Origin: Pseudomonadota bacterium
GTDB lineage: Bacteria > Pseudomonadota > Gammaproteobacteria > Pseudomonadales > Oleiphilaceae
Direction: 5' to 3'
DNA length: 32,377 bases
Assembly (NCBI GenBank): GCA_023430625.1
Contig: JAEZAA010000159.1
Location: 1-32,377, forward strand
Positions 7,932-16,660 of this stretch are shown here, piece after piece. Within the stretch, counting starts at the first letter, position 1. Each line of letters begins with the position of its first letter. The notes under the pieces are model-generated. The model worked only from the letters and a program-made list of their open reading frames with translations, was not told the DNA's origin and ran no database searches. The position numbers were made by a program, and so were the translations under genes.

Positions 7932-9188
7932 ATGGATGTTAAACAGTATATGATCGAACTTGGTCAACAGGCACGTGCCGCGTCACGCGCCATGGCCCGG
8001 GCCTCCACCGCACAGAAGAACCAGGCGCTCCAGGCAACCGCCCAGGCACTGCAGGAGGCGCGTGAGCAGGTGTTGGCGGCCAATCGCCAGGATCTGGAGA
8101 ATGGTCGCAAGAATGGCTTGGATGCGGCGATGCTGGACCGGCTCGAGCTGACCCCCGCGCGCTTCGATGCCATGATCGAGGGGCTTGAGCAAGTAGCCGC
8201 CCTGGCCGATCCGATCGGTGAGATCACCGGGCTGGCGTATCGTCCCACGGGCATTCAGGTGGGGCGGATGCGGGTGCCGCTGGGAGTGATCGGCATCATT
8301 TATGAGTCCCGTCCCAATGTGACGATCGACGCGGCGAGCCTGTGCCTGAAATCCGGTAACGCGGCAATTCTGCGCGGCGGCTCCGAGGCACTGCACGCCA
8401 ATCAGGCCATTGCCCAGTGCATTAAGGCCGGTCTGCGTGCGGCGCAATTACCGGACACCGCGGTGCAGGTGGTGGAAACCACCGACCGCGAAGCGGTGGG
8501 GATGCTGATCACCATGCCGGAATTCGTCGACGTCATCGTGCCGCGTGGCGGCAAGGGCCTGATCGAGCGGATCAGCCGCGATGCACGAGTGCCGGTGATT
8601 AAGCACCTGGATGGTATCTGCCACGTGTTCATCGACCGGGAGGCCGATGCGGACAAGGCCTTGGCGATTGCGATCAATGCCAAGACCCACCGTTATGGCA
8701 CCTGTAATACCATGGAAACGTTGCTGATCGACGCGGGCGTTGCCCAGTCCCTGTTGCCGGAGCTGGCCGCTCGTTATCGGGAGTTCGGCGTGGAGCTGCG
8801 GGGCTGCGCCCGCACCCGGGAAATCCTGCCGGAGGCGGTCGCCGCCACCGAAGAGGACTGGAGCACGGAATATCTGGCGCCGATTCTGGCGATCAAGGTG
8901 GTCGATGGGCTGGACGAGGCCATCGAGCATATCAATCGCTACGGGTCGCACCACACCGATGCCATCGTCACCGAGAACTATGGCAAGGGCCGGCGGTTCC
9001 TCAATGAGGTGGATTCCAGCTCAGTCATGATCAATGCCTCCACCCGCTTTGCCGATGGCTTCGAGTATGGACTGGGCGCGGAGATCGGCATCTCCACCGA
9101 CAAGATCCACGCCCGCGGTCCGGTGGGGCTGGAGGGGCTGACTTCCCAGAAGTTCGTGGTGCTGGGGGACGGGCAGGTCCGTCGGTAA
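7932..9188 (+). CDS. proA: Gamma-glutamyl phosphate reductase
   Basis: 418 residues, family length (E. coli 417). ProA reduces L-glutamyl-5-phosphate to glutamate-5-semialdehyde with NADPH, the second step of proline synthesis. Seen: the N-terminal AASRAMARASTAQKNQAL, PLGVIGIIYESRPNVTIDAASLCLKSGNAAILRGGSEA (NADP-binding/Rossmann region, here described piecewise), KHLDGICHVFID, the catalytic-Cys region THRYGTCNTMETLL, and the C-terminal FADGFEYGLGAEIGISTDKIHARGPVGLEGLTS pattern. The start is decided by GGAG at 7920-7923 and by the TATAAT box that would overlap a longer 5' end. proB is not adjacent. Its placement before nadD is common in gammaproteobacteria. Confidence 0.98.
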   Translation: MDVKQYMIELGQQARAASRAMARASTAQKNQALQATAQALQEAREQVLAANRQDLENGRKNGLDAAMLDRLELTPARFDAMIEGLEQVAALADPIGEITGLAYRPTGIQVGRMRVPLGVIGIIYESRPNVTIDAASLCLKSGNAAILRGGSEALHANQAIAQCIKAGLRAAQLPDTAVQVVETTDREAVGMLITMPEFVDVIVPRGGKGLIERISRDARVPVIKHLDGICHVFIDREADADKALAIAINAKTHRYGTCNTMETLLIDAGVAQSLLPELAARYREFGVELRGCARTREILPEAVAATEEDWSTEYLAPILAIKVVDGLDEAIEHINRYGSHHTDAIVTENYGKGRRFLNEVDSSSVMINASTRFADGFEYGLGAEIGISTDKIHARGPVGLEGLTSQKFVVLGDGQVRR

Positions 9189-9245
9189 ACTAGATTCATC
9201 GGGCTTTTTACGAAGATCGGCAGCGGTTGAGATAGGGCATTTCCT

Positions 9246-9935
9246 CTGAGAGCGATTCTGGGCGGTACTTTCGATCCCATTCACCATGGCCACCTGCGGA
9301 TGGCTGTGGAGCTGCGTGATACCTTGTCCGCCCTGGTTCATCTGGTTCCCTGTGCCTGCCCCGCGCATCGCGGCCAACCCCGGGCGTCGGCGCAGGAGCG
9401 GTTGCAGATGACGCGGCTGGGGCTGGGAGACGAGCCTGGCATCCTGGTGGATGATCGTGAAATCCGCCGTGGTGGCCTGTCCTACATGGTGGATACCCTG
9501 GCTGATCTGCGGCGCGAGGTAGGGGCGGAGGAGCCGCTGGTACTGGTGGTGGGGGCCGATGCCTTCAATGGCTTGGCGTCCTGGCATCGGTGGCTGGAAA
9601 TTCCCCGACTAGCCCATATAATGGTACTTGAACGGCCCGGTTGGTCGATTTCCGATCAATCCCAATTGCGAGAGCTACTGACGAAACGACAAGTCGCGTC
9701 TGTCCAAGATCTGTCCCGGCAGCCAGCGGGGTTCATCCTGCTAGCGGCATTTTCGCGTTTGGATATTTCCAGTTCGGGTATCCGGGCGACGATTGAAGCC
9801 GGGCGCTCACCAAGATTTTTGCTGCCGGATCCCGTCTGGCGGCATATCCAGACTCACCAACTTTATGTTCGTGAACCGGCCAGCGAGCCGGCACCATCAT
9901 TTGTGCAAACCAGTACCCCATCGGGAGGTGGCTGA
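9246..9935 (+). CDS. nadD: Nicotinate-nucleotide adenylyltransferase, apparent CTG start
   Basis: 229 residues from CTG 9246. NadD adenylates nicotinate mononucleotide to deamido-NAD in NAD synthesis. The nucleotidyltransferase signature GGTFDPIHHGHLRMA follows directly after four residues, and DISSSGIRATIEAG is the C-terminal (S/T)-x-x-S-S-T-x-I-R motif. The first ATG in frame (9300) lies after the signature and would delete the GGTFDP and H-x-G-H nucleotide-binding site. An in-frame stop TGA at 9228-9230 leaves only CTG 9246 (or ATT 9255) as possible start. AGGG at 9234-9237 sits 8 nt upstream of the CTG, a good Shine-Dalgarno distance. The tail after DPVWRHIQTHQLY (about 25 residues) is an unusual Pro/Ser-rich extension. 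Confidence 0.93.
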   Translation: MRAILGGTFDPIHHGHLRMAVELRDTLSALVHLVPCACPAHRGQPRASAQERLQMTRLGLGDEPGILVDDREIRRGGLSYMVDTLADLRREVGAEEPLVLVVGADAFNGLASWHRWLEIPRLAHIMVLERPGWSISDQSQLRELLTKRQVASVQDLSRQPAGFILLAAFSRLDISSSGIRATIEAGRSPRFLLPDPVWRHIQTHQLYVREPASEPAPSFVQTSTPSGGG

Positions 9936-9939
9936 TATC

Positions 9940-10377
9940 GTGCCTGTAAGAAATGCGAGAACTCGTGCTGAACGTGAAACATTACCTGCCGCCAGTGTCA
10001 GCGAAGCCCTGGCGGCCATTCCGGAATCCGTGGATCACCCCCTGGTGCCGGTCGTGGTCAATGCCCTGGATGACCTCAAGGCCAAAGACATCAGTGTGCT
10101 GGATGTGCGGGGGCGGACCAGCGTGACCGATTTCATGGTCATCGCCAGTGGTACCTCCAATCGCCACATCAAATCCCTGGCGGACAACGTCGTTGACGAG
10201 ATCAAGACTGCCGGCGAGCGTCCCTTGGGCGTTGAAGGCGGTGGCACCAGCGATTGGGTGCTGGTGGATCTGGGCGACATCGTGGTCCACGTCATGTCGC
10301 CGGCAACCCGGGAATTCTACGACCTGGAGCGCTTCTGGCGCGACGCGCCCGCGCCGGGCGAAATCGGTAAGATGTAG
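9940..10377 (+). CDS. rsfS: Ribosomal silencing factor RsfS
   Basis: 145 residues from GTG 9940, which has GGGAGG about 11 nt upstream and lies 5 nt after the nadD stop. RsfS binds ribosomal protein uL14 and blocks subunit joining in stationary phase or starvation. The conserved core runs from about residue 38: DDLKAKDISVLDVRGRTSVTDFMVIASGTSNRH is the family pattern (described here in pieces: V-x-x-L-x-D-x-K-A-x-D, then S-x-x-x-D-x-x-V-I-x-S-G-T-S-x-R), followed by GVEGGGTSDWVLVDLGDIVVHVM and YDLERFW. The first 35 or so residues are a charged extension not found in the 105-residue E. coli protein. The nadD-rsfS-rlmH order is typical. Confidence 0.95.
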   Translation: MPVRNARTRAERETLPAASVSEALAAIPESVDHPLVPVVVNALDDLKAKDISVLDVRGRTSVTDFMVIASGTSNRHIKSLADNVVDEIKTAGERPLGVEGGGTSDWVLVDLGDIVVHVMSPATREFYDLERFWRDAPAPGEIGKM

Positions 10378-10418
10378 GACGAACCATACGAGACGAGCCC
10401 GCAGTTTAGGAGTCGACC

Positions 10419-10886
10419 ATGCGAATGCGGCTGATTGCCGTGGGCACCCGTATGCCGGATTGGGTGAGCCAGGGAGTGCAGGAGTACAGCAAGCGGCTGC
10501 CGCGGGACTGTGCCCTGGACGTGATTGAAATTCCCTTGGCCAAGCGCGGCAAGAACAGCGATATCGAGCGCGCGATCGAGCAGGAAGGGCAGCAGATGCT
10601 GGCCGCCTTGGGGCGTGACGATATTGTAATTGCCCTGGAAGTGGGCGGACGGGACTGGAGCACCGAAGAGCTGTCGCGCCAGCTTGCAAACTGGCGGATG
10701 TCGGGGCAGGATGTGAGCCTGCTGGTCGGCGGCCCGGACGGCCTGTCCGAGAGCTGCCGTCGACGCGCCCAGGCGCAGTGGTCCTTGTCACGCCTGACCC
10801 TGCCGCACCCTCTGGTTCGTATCCTGTTGGCGGAGCAGCTTTACCGAGCTTGGACTATCCTGAACAACCATCCCTATCATCGTTGA
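10419..10886 (+). CDS. rlmH: 23S rRNA pseudouridine-1915 N3-methyltransferase
   Basis: 155 residues, exactly the family size. RlmH is a SPOUT-class enzyme that methylates pseudouridine 1915 in helix 69 of 23S rRNA on assembled 70S ribosomes, using S-adenosylmethionine. Seen: MRLIAVGTRMPDWV at the N-terminus, the SAM-knot motif LLVGGPDGLSESC (usual form FxIGGxxG), and the C-terminal WSLSRLTLPHPLVRILLAEQLYRAW with NNHPYHR, the invariant HPYH-R ending. TAGGAG lies a few bases before the ATG. It continues the nadD-rsfS-rlmH series that leads into the rod-shape genes. Confidence 0.98.
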   Translation: MRMRLIAVGTRMPDWVSQGVQEYSKRLPRDCALDVIEIPLAKRGKNSDIERAIEQEGQQMLAALGRDDIVIALEVGGRDWSTEELSRQLANWRMSGQDVSLLVGGPDGLSESCRRRAQAQWSLSRLTLPHPLVRILLAEQLYRAWTILNNHPYHR

Positions 10887-10977
10887 TTCCCTGAAGACGA
10901 AATATCCGAGGCAGGACAGCCTGTTGCGTCTTTCAAATGCTAAACGAGCACCCGCTGCTGAGTGAGTTAGACCGCCT

Positions 10978-12858
10978 GTGACATCTGATTTCAAAGACCA
11001 TATCCGCGAGCACCGTCTGTTTATCCGGCGAGCGCTATTGGCGTTTCTCCTGGTCTTGGTGATGGCGGGCTGTCTGGTGGCGCGGCTTTATTATCTCCAA
11101 GTCGTGCAGCACGAGGTCTACACCACGCTGTCGGACAAGAACCGGGTGCAACTGCTGTCCTTGCCGCCGCCCCGGGGACTCATTTATGACAGCAATGGTG
11201 TTCTGCTGGCAGATAACCGGCCCAGTTTCAGCCTGACGTTGGTGAAGGAACGGGTGCCGGATATGGAGCAAACCGTTGCCGCGCTGCGCGATATTCTGGC
11301 GCTGACGGATGAGGAGGTGGAGCGGTTTCACAAACGGCTGCGGCAACGCCTGCGCCCGTACGAGCCGGTTGCCATCAAGCTGCGGCTGACCGAGGCGGAA
11401 ATCGCCCGTTACTCCATTAACCGGCATCGCCTGCCCGGCGTGGAAGTCGAAGCCGAAGCGGTCCGCTATTATCCTCTGGCGGATTCTCTGGCCCATGTGT
11501 TGGGGTACGTTGGACGCATCAACGAAGCTGAGCTGAAAATGCTCGATCCGGTGGCTTATGCCGGAACCAACTACACCGGCAAGCTTGGGATCGAAAAGTT
11601 CTACGAAGACGTATTGCACGGCACCGTCGGTTACCAAAAGGTCGAAACCGATGCCCGGGGCCGGGTGTTGCGCGTGCTGGAGCGGATCCCGCCGGCCGCT
11701 GGCAAGAACATTAAGCTTCACATCGACAGCCGCCTGCAGCAGGCCGCCGAAAAGGCGGTTGAAGGGTACCGCGCCGCCATCGTGGCCATCGACGTGAAGA
11801 CCGGCGGCATTTTGGCCATGGTCAGCACGCCCAGCTACGACCCCAATCTGTTTGTCACCGGGATCGACCAGAAGAGCTATTCGGCGCTGCGTGACTCTCC
11901 AGACATTCCGCTGTTCAACCGGGCCTTGCGCGGGCGCTATCCGCCGGCCTCCACCATTAAGCCCTTTGTGGGCCTGGCCGGGCTGCAGGCCGGAAAGACC
12001 ACCTGGCAAAGTAGCGTCTGGGACCCGGGTTATTACCAGATCGGCGGCACCGGCCGTAAGTATCGTGACTGGAAGCGGTGGGGCCATGGCCGGGTCGATC
12101 TGCATTATTCCATCGTGCAGTCCTGCGACATCTTCTTCTATGACCTGGCCTATCGCATGGGGCCGGACTCCTTGTCGGAAATGCTGGCCCAATTTGGCTT
12201 TGGCGAGCTGGTCGCCTACGATACCTTCGATGCCCGCCAGGGTATCCTGCCCTCGCGGGAATGGAAGCGGGCCGCCTTGCGCCAGCCCTGGTATCCGGGC
12301 GATTCCGTCAACGTGGGGATCGGTCAGGGATACATGCTGGCCACGCCGTTGCAACTGGCGACTGCCACGGCAGTACTGGCGAACAAGGGTAAGTGGATTG
12401 CGCCACGCCTGCTCAAGGAGATCGAGGGGCAGCCCCTGCCGGAGATCCCCAATCCGCCTGACATCAAGCTCGACAACCCGGAGAACTGGGACCTGATGTT
12501 CGCCGCCATGCGCGACGTCATGCACGGCTCCGAGGGCACGGGGAAGGGCAGTGGCCGTAATGCAGCCTACCAGTTTGCGGGCAAGACCGGGACCGCCCAG
12601 GTGATCGGCATTAAGCAGAATGAATCGTGGGATGCGTCCCAGGTTCAGGAGCGGCATTTGGATCACGGCCTGTTCGTCGGCTTTGCGCCGCTTGATGACC
12701 CGCAGATCGCGGTGGGTATCGTCATCGAGAACGGCAATGGCGGCAGTCGTACCGCCGCGCCGGTGGCGCGCATGCTGTTTGACGCCCATCTGCTGGGCCA
12801 GTATGACATCCCCGAGGGTGGCGTGAAGGCTATCGTTGAAGGCGCTCAGACGCGCTGA
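10978..12858 (+). CDS. mrdA: Penicillin-binding protein 2 (elongasome transpeptidase)
   Basis: 626 residues starting with GTG. MrdA/PBP2 is the class B transpeptidase of the elongation complex with RodA and MreB. Visible: a single N-terminal membrane helix (about residues 17-40, RALLAFLLVLVMAGCLVARL), the pedestal region beginning PPPRGLIYDSNGVLLADN (61-80), and the transpeptidase motifs S325-T-I-K328, S382-C-D384 (PBP2 uses S-x-D) and K536-T-G-T539. The GTG has no strong Shine-Dalgarno sequence (GAGTGAG about 10 nt upstream), but the next in-frame start would cut the membrane anchor. It is followed 17 bp later by rodA, its obligate partner. Confidence 0.97.
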   Translation: MTSDFKDHIREHRLFIRRALLAFLLVLVMAGCLVARLYYLQVVQHEVYTTLSDKNRVQLLSLPPPRGLIYDSNGVLLADNRPSFSLTLVKERVPDMEQTVAALRDILALTDEEVERFHKRLRQRLRPYEPVAIKLRLTEAEIARYSINRHRLPGVEVEAEAVRYYPLADSLAHVLGYVGRINEAELKMLDPVAYAGTNYTGKLGIEKFYEDVLHGTVGYQKVETDARGRVLRVLERIPPAAGKNIKLHIDSRLQQAAEKAVEGYRAAIVAIDVKTGGILAMVSTPSYDPNLFVTGIDQKSYSALRDSPDIPLFNRALRGRYPPASTIKPFVGLAGLQAGKTTWQSSVWDPGYYQIGGTGRKYRDWKRWGHGRVDLHYSIVQSCDIFFYDLAYRMGPDSLSEMLAQFGFGELVAYDTFDARQGILPSREWKRAALRQPWYPGDSVNVGIGQGYMLATPLQLATATAVLANKGKWIAPRLLKEIEGQPLPEIPNPPDIKLDNPENWDLMFAAMRDVMHGSEGTGKGSGRNAAYQFAGKTGTAQVIGIKQNESWDASQVQERHLDHGLFVGFAPLDDPQIAVGIVIENGNGGSRTAAPVARMLFDAHLLGQYDIPEGGVKAIVEGAQTR

Positions 12859-12875
12859 CAGATTAAGAGATCATC

Positions 12876-14024
12876 ATGAAATCCAGCGATTTTGTCCGAC
12901 AGCTGCCGGAGGCCGACCGCCATCTGCGGCGCCGTATCCCGCTCAGCGAGCGCCTGCACATCGACGTGCCGTTGCTGATGTTGTTACTGATCATCTCCGG
13001 GGGGGGGCTGTTTGTGCTGTACAGCGGCAGCGGCGCCAGCCTGGACGACGTGATCCGCCAGGCCATTCGGTTCGGGATCGCGTTTGTCATCATGTTCGTG
13101 GTGGCCCAGTTTGATCCCAATACCTACCGCCGCTGGTCGCCTTGGATTTATCTGGTGGGGCTGGGGGCACTGGTGGCGGTTCTGCTGGTGGGCATTGGCG
13201 CCAAGGGCGCGCAACGCTGGCTGCAATTGCCGGGCTTGCCGCGTTTTCAGCCGTCGGAGTTCATGAAGCTCGCCGTGCCAATGACCCTGGCCTGGTATCT
13301 CAGCGCGCGGACACTGCCGCCGCGAACCTCCCACATGATGGTTGCCGTGGTGATTTTGGCACTGCCTTTCGTCCTGGTGCTCAAGCAGCCGGATTTGGGG
13401 ACGGCGCTATTGATCGCAGCGGCAGGTCTGATCGTCTTGTTCTTGGCCGGGCTGAGCTGGAAGTGGATCGCCGGCGTGGTGGCGGCCGTTGGAATCGCAG
13501 TGCCGATTATGTGGCACTTCGTGATGCACGCGTATCAGAAACAGCGGGTGTTGACCTTTCTGGATCCGGAGAAAGATCCGTTGGGAACCGGGTGGAACAT
13601 TATCCAGTCCAAAACGGCCATCGGCTCGGGTGGGCTGTATGGCAAGGGGTGGCTGGAAGGCACTCAGTCTCATCTGGATTTTCTGCCGGAAAGCCATACG
13701 GATTTCGTCATTGCCGTGCTGGCCGAAGAGTTCGGTTTCTGGGGCGTTTGTGTCCTGCTCGCGTTGTATCTGTTGGTGATTGCCCGCTGCCTGTTTATTG
13801 CGGCGCGCGCGCAGGATACCTATTCACGCCTGATGGCGGGCTGTATTGGCGTCACTTTTTTCGTCTATGTATTCGTCAACATCGGGATGGTCAGCGGCAT
13901 CTTGCCGGTGGTAGGCGTGCCGCTGCCGCTGATCAGCTATGGTGGCACCTCTGTGCTAACCTTGATGGCAAGTTTCGGCATGTTGATGTCGATCCAGACT
14001 CATAAGAAGATGTTGACGCGTTAG
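12876..14024 (+). CDS. rodA: Rod-shape SEDS peptidoglycan polymerase RodA
   Basis: 382 residues with about ten membrane helices. RodA (MrdB) polymerises lipid II into glycan strands in the elongasome. Seen: the N-terminal cytosolic stretch (about 30 residues), RWLQLPGLPRFQPSEFMKLAVP, LKQPDLGTALLIAAAG, the W-N-I-I-Q-S-K region with AIGSGGLYGKGWLEGTQSHLDFLPESHTDFVIAVLAEEFGF (given as successive family motifs), and the C-terminal GVPLPLISYGGTS signature shared with FtsW. The conserved catalytic Asp is expected in the large periplasmic loop around SHLDFLPE. ATG 12876 is preceded by AAGAGA. No mltB intervenes between rodA and rlpA, unlike in Pseudomonas. Confidence 0.98.
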   Translation: MKSSDFVRQLPEADRHLRRRIPLSERLHIDVPLLMLLLIISGGGLFVLYSGSGASLDDVIRQAIRFGIAFVIMFVVAQFDPNTYRRWSPWIYLVGLGALVAVLLVGIGAKGAQRWLQLPGLPRFQPSEFMKLAVPMTLAWYLSARTLPPRTSHMMVAVVILALPFVLVLKQPDLGTALLIAAAGLIVLFLAGLSWKWIAGVVAAVGIAVPIMWHFVMHAYQKQRVLTFLDPEKDPLGTGWNIIQSKTAIGSGGLYGKGWLEGTQSHLDFLPESHTDFVIAVLAEEFGFWGVCVLLALYLLVIARCLFIAARAQDTYSRLMAGCIGVTFFVYVFVNIGMVSGILPVVGVPLPLISYGGTSVLTLMASFGMLMSIQTHKKMLTR

Positions 14025-14099
14025 CGGTTCCACCCCGATATTTAGCACCACCGATGGCGCATTTGCTGGTGGTTCTGGCAGTGACTTGAGCGACTGAAC

Positions 14100-15023
14100 A
14101 TGAATAAGAATTCGCCCTTCAAGCTGTACGCCCCCTGGCGTCTGCTTCTGGTTCTACTTTGCGCAGGCTTGCTGGTGGCGTGCGCCTCCTCACCGACGCC
14201 GTCTTCTTCGGCGGCTGCCTCGTCGTCACGCTATCACATGGCCTCGGATGCCTACCCGGACGAAGAGGTGGATGTCTCCCATGTGGTGGATCCAGTGCCG
14301 CGCTGGGAGCCCAAGAGCCGTGGCGGCAACAAGTCTCCCTACGTCGTCTGGGGGAAAACCTACTATGTCTTGGCGAGCGCCAAGGGTTACAGGGAGCGTG
14401 GAATCGCCTCCTGGTACGGCAAGAAGTTCCATGGCTATGAAACCTCCAATGGCGAAATCTACGATATGTACGCCATGAGTGCGGCCCATCGCTCGCTGCC
14501 GATACCGAGCTATGCCAAGGTGACCAACCTTGCTAATGGCCGCAGCGTCATTGTTCGGGTTAACGACCGCGGACCCTTTCACGGCGAGCGCCTGATCGAT
14601 CTCTCCTACGCCGCAGCCAAGAAGCTGGGATATGTAGACAAGGGAACAGCGCAGGTCGAGGTTGAAGCCATTCATGTGGAACCAGGCACCAACTACACGC
14701 CGTCCCAGGCGGCGGTAGCTCCGTCCTCGGCCATGGGCACGGCAGGCTCATCGGCCGCGAGCGCGCAGCCAGGTGCCGGCTGGTTTGTCCAGGTGGGTGC
14801 CTTCTCCAGCCTGGATGCGGCGAACCGGGTTCGGGACCGCGTCCGGCAAGCGGTTTCAGCGCCGGTGGTCATTCAGCCGTCGGGCGAAACCGGTGTGACC
14901 CTGCACCGTGTGCAGGTGGGCCCCTTCAGTTCCGAAATGGACGCCGAGCATACCCGGGCGGCCATTGAAGCTGCGGAGGCTGTTAAGGCGTTGGTGATCC
15001 AGCGTCCGCTTGTCGCAGGCTGA
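14100..15023 (+). CDS. rlpA: Septal ring lytic transglycosylase / rare lipoprotein A
   Basis: 307 residues. A lipoprotein signal peptide ends in LLVAC with the lipidated cysteine at 28. A Ser/Ala/Pro linker precedes the double-psi beta-barrel domain (about 98-196): GIASWYGKKFHGYETSNGEIYD carries the catalytic-type E/D residues and RVNDRGPFHGERLIDLSYAAAKKLG is the second family block. Residues about 226-303 form a SPOR domain (GWFVQVGAFSSLDAANRVRDRV, RVQVGPFSSEMDAEHTRAAI) that binds denuded septal glycan. In Pseudomonas aeruginosa RlpA is a lytic transglycosylase acting on naked glycan strands. It sits between rodA and dacA, consistent with peptidoglycan maturation. Confidence 0.96.
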   Translation: MNKNSPFKLYAPWRLLLVLLCAGLLVACASSPTPSSSAAASSSRYHMASDAYPDEEVDVSHVVDPVPRWEPKSRGGNKSPYVVWGKTYYVLASAKGYRERGIASWYGKKFHGYETSNGEIYDMYAMSAAHRSLPIPSYAKVTNLANGRSVIVRVNDRGPFHGERLIDLSYAAAKKLGYVDKGTAQVEVEAIHVEPGTNYTPSQAAVAPSSAMGTAGSSAASAQPGAGWFVQVGAFSSLDAANRVRDRVRQAVSAPVVIQPSGETGVTLHRVQVGPFSSEMDAEHTRAAIEAAEAVKALVIQRPLVAG

Positions 15024-15349
15024 TCCTGTTTGTAGCCTATGGGCGACAGTTGCCGGTGATGTCCGGTTTGCACCAGAGTGCCGTCCCGGCAGGGGTCTAG
15101 TGCAGTCTGTGGCCGTTGAGCGAGAAAGCAATGCGATGGGGCGGAGGCGGTAATTGAACCCACACCCTCTGGTGCGGTCCAATGAGTCCGCATCCTCCTG
15201 TCGCAGGTTGTCGACCGACGTCAATGGTTGGCGGATGAACGTGACATTGAAATCACGTACTATCTGGGCCACTTTGCCCTTGGTCAGTTTGCGTAACACC
15301 CCAGGTATTGGGGCAATCCACCAGAATAATCAGTAATCGAGATCAATCT
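15024..15349. other. rlpA-dacA intergenic region with tRNA-like 3' fragment
   Basis: No gene is supported in this 326-bp gap. On the minus strand, 15137-15166 reads like the T-arm and acceptor end of a tRNA or tmRNA (GGGTTCAATTACCGCC, CTCCGCCCCA), but no matching 5' acceptor half or D-arm is found within 100 bp, so a functional tRNA is not called. A small hairpin CCCCA/TGGGG (15299-15313) lies about 37 bp before the dacA start. The dacA promoter is presumably here, but no convincing -35/-10 pair is seen. Confidence 0.4.
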
Positions 15350-16558
15350 ATGACCCTTCTGAATCCCAGACATTGGTTGGCCGTGCTGTTGTTGAGCCTG
15401 GCCTCGCTCCAGCTATGGGCCCAGACGCCGACCGTTAATGCGCCGGTTCCGACGCCGAATGTTTCACCCCAGCCGGCGATCATTCCGGCTCCGCCGGAAG
15501 TTGCGGCGCGCGCTTATATCCTGATGGATGCCGACAGCGGCCAGATCATCATGCAGCAGCAGGCTGACGAACCCATGCCGCCGGCGAGCCTGACTAAGAT
15601 GATGACGTCCTACGTGGTCGAATACGAGGCGGACCAGGGCAAGATCAAATACACCGATCCGGTGCTGATCAGCGTCAACGCCTGGCGCACGGGCGGCTCC
15701 AAGATGTTTGTGCGGGAAGGGAATACAGTGGCGGTCGAGGACCTGCTGCGGGGAATCATTATCCAGTCGGGTAACGACGCCAGTATTGCGATGGCGGAAC
15801 ACATCGCCGGCAGCGAGTCGGCCTTTGCCGATGTGATGAACCAGCATGCGCGCCTGCTGGGCATGAACAAGACCAACTTCGTCAATGCCACGGGGCTGCC
15901 CGATCCCAACCACTACACCACGGCCCGTGACCTGGCGATCCTGGCCCGTGCCTTGATCAAGCAATTCCCCGAGCAATACAAGCTTTACGCGGAAAAGTAT
16001 TTCACCTGGAACGACATCCGCCAGCCCAACCGTAACCTGCTGCTGTGGCGGGATAGCACGGTCGATGGCCTGAAAACCGGCCACACGGAAGAGGCGGGAT
16101 ACTGCCTGGTTGCGTCCGCTGTGCGTGACGGCATGCGCCTGATCAGCGTGGTGCTGGGAACGGTCAATGAAGAAGCCCGGGCACGGGAAACCCAAAAGCT
16201 GCTGAGCTACGGTTTCCGTTATTTTGAAACCCATTCACTGTATAGCGCCGGCCAGCCCCTGCAAGACGCGCGGGTATGGAAAGGCGCGGTGGACACGGTG
16301 CAGATGGGCCTGAGCGAGCCGGTTGCTGTCACCATCCCCCGTGGCCAGAAAGACCAACTGCAAGCAACCCTGGAAATGGACCCGCTGCTGACCGCGCCGC
16401 TGACGCAGGGCCAGGTCCTGGGCCAGCTGAAGGTGACGCTGAACGACAATCTGGTGGCGGAGCGTCCGCTGATAGCCTTGCAGGCGGTTGAGGAAGGCAG
16501 TTTCTTTAAACGCCTGTGGGATGCCGTGGTTTTGTTCTTCAAGGGGTTGATCAGCTAA
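15350..16558 (+). CDS. dacA: D-alanyl-D-alanine carboxypeptidase (PBP5 type)
   Basis: 402 residues. This family (peptidase S11) trims the terminal D-Ala from peptidoglycan pentapeptides in the periplasm. Signal peptide: MTLLNPRHWLAVLLLSLASL then a cut after QLWA. Active-site motifs are S80-L-T-K83, S140-G-N142 and K242-T-G244-H. Residues about 300-375 match the PBP5 C-terminal beta domain, and the last 20 residues (SFFKRLWDAVVLFFKGLIS) form the amphipathic helix that anchors PBP5 to the outer face of the inner membrane. A TTG 15308 would add 14 residues before the signal peptide and is rejected. A strong hairpin follows the stop codon. Confidence 0.97.
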   Translation: MTLLNPRHWLAVLLLSLASLQLWAQTPTVNAPVPTPNVSPQPAIIPAPPEVAARAYILMDADSGQIIMQQQADEPMPPASLTKMMTSYVVEYEADQGKIKYTDPVLISVNAWRTGGSKMFVREGNTVAVEDLLRGIIIQSGNDASIAMAEHIAGSESAFADVMNQHARLLGMNKTNFVNATGLPDPNHYTTARDLAILARALIKQFPEQYKLYAEKYFTWNDIRQPNRNLLLWRDSTVDGLKTGHTEEAGYCLVASAVRDGMRLISVVLGTVNEEARARETQKLLSYGFRYFETHSLYSAGQPLQDARVWKGAVDTVQMGLSEPVAVTIPRGQKDQLQATLEMDPLLTAPLTQGQVLGQLKVTLNDNLVAERPLIALQAVEEGSFFKRLWDAVVLFFKGLIS

Positions 16559-16571
16559 CTCTCCCGCCCCT

Positions 16572-16602
16572 CGGGCAGGCGTTGACCTGAGACGCCTGCC
16601 CG
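16572..16602 (+). terminator. Strong hairpin after dacA, without T-tract
   Basis: A perfect 11-bp inverted repeat CGGGCAGGCGT / ACGCCTGCCCG with a 9-nt loop starts 14 bp after the dacA stop. It is followed by CCTGTCACCC, with no run of T, so it is not a canonical intrinsic terminator. It may instead protect the 3' end of the upstream mRNA or pause polymerase. It precedes the new promoter for ybeD-lipB-lipA. Confidence 0.55.
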
Positions 16603-16631
16603 CCTGTCACCCAGGGCTTGCCATAATCGCA

Positions 16632-16660
16632 TTGGCAGTCCCTTCGCAACGCAGTAGCAT
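16632..16660 (+). promoter_or_regulatory. Promoter of ybeD-lipB-lipA
   Basis: TTGGCA (16632-16637, 5 of 6 to the -35 consensus) and TAGCAT (16655-16660, 4 of 6 to -10) are separated by exactly 17 bp. The expected start near 16667 gives a short leader of about 28 nt to the ybeD ATG, which has GAGG 7 nt upstream. Confidence 0.6.

Noticed and set aside
11035..12789. Long minus-strand ORF antisense to mrdA
   Set aside because: It mirrors the mrdA reading frame in composition and has no domain or ribosome binding site support.
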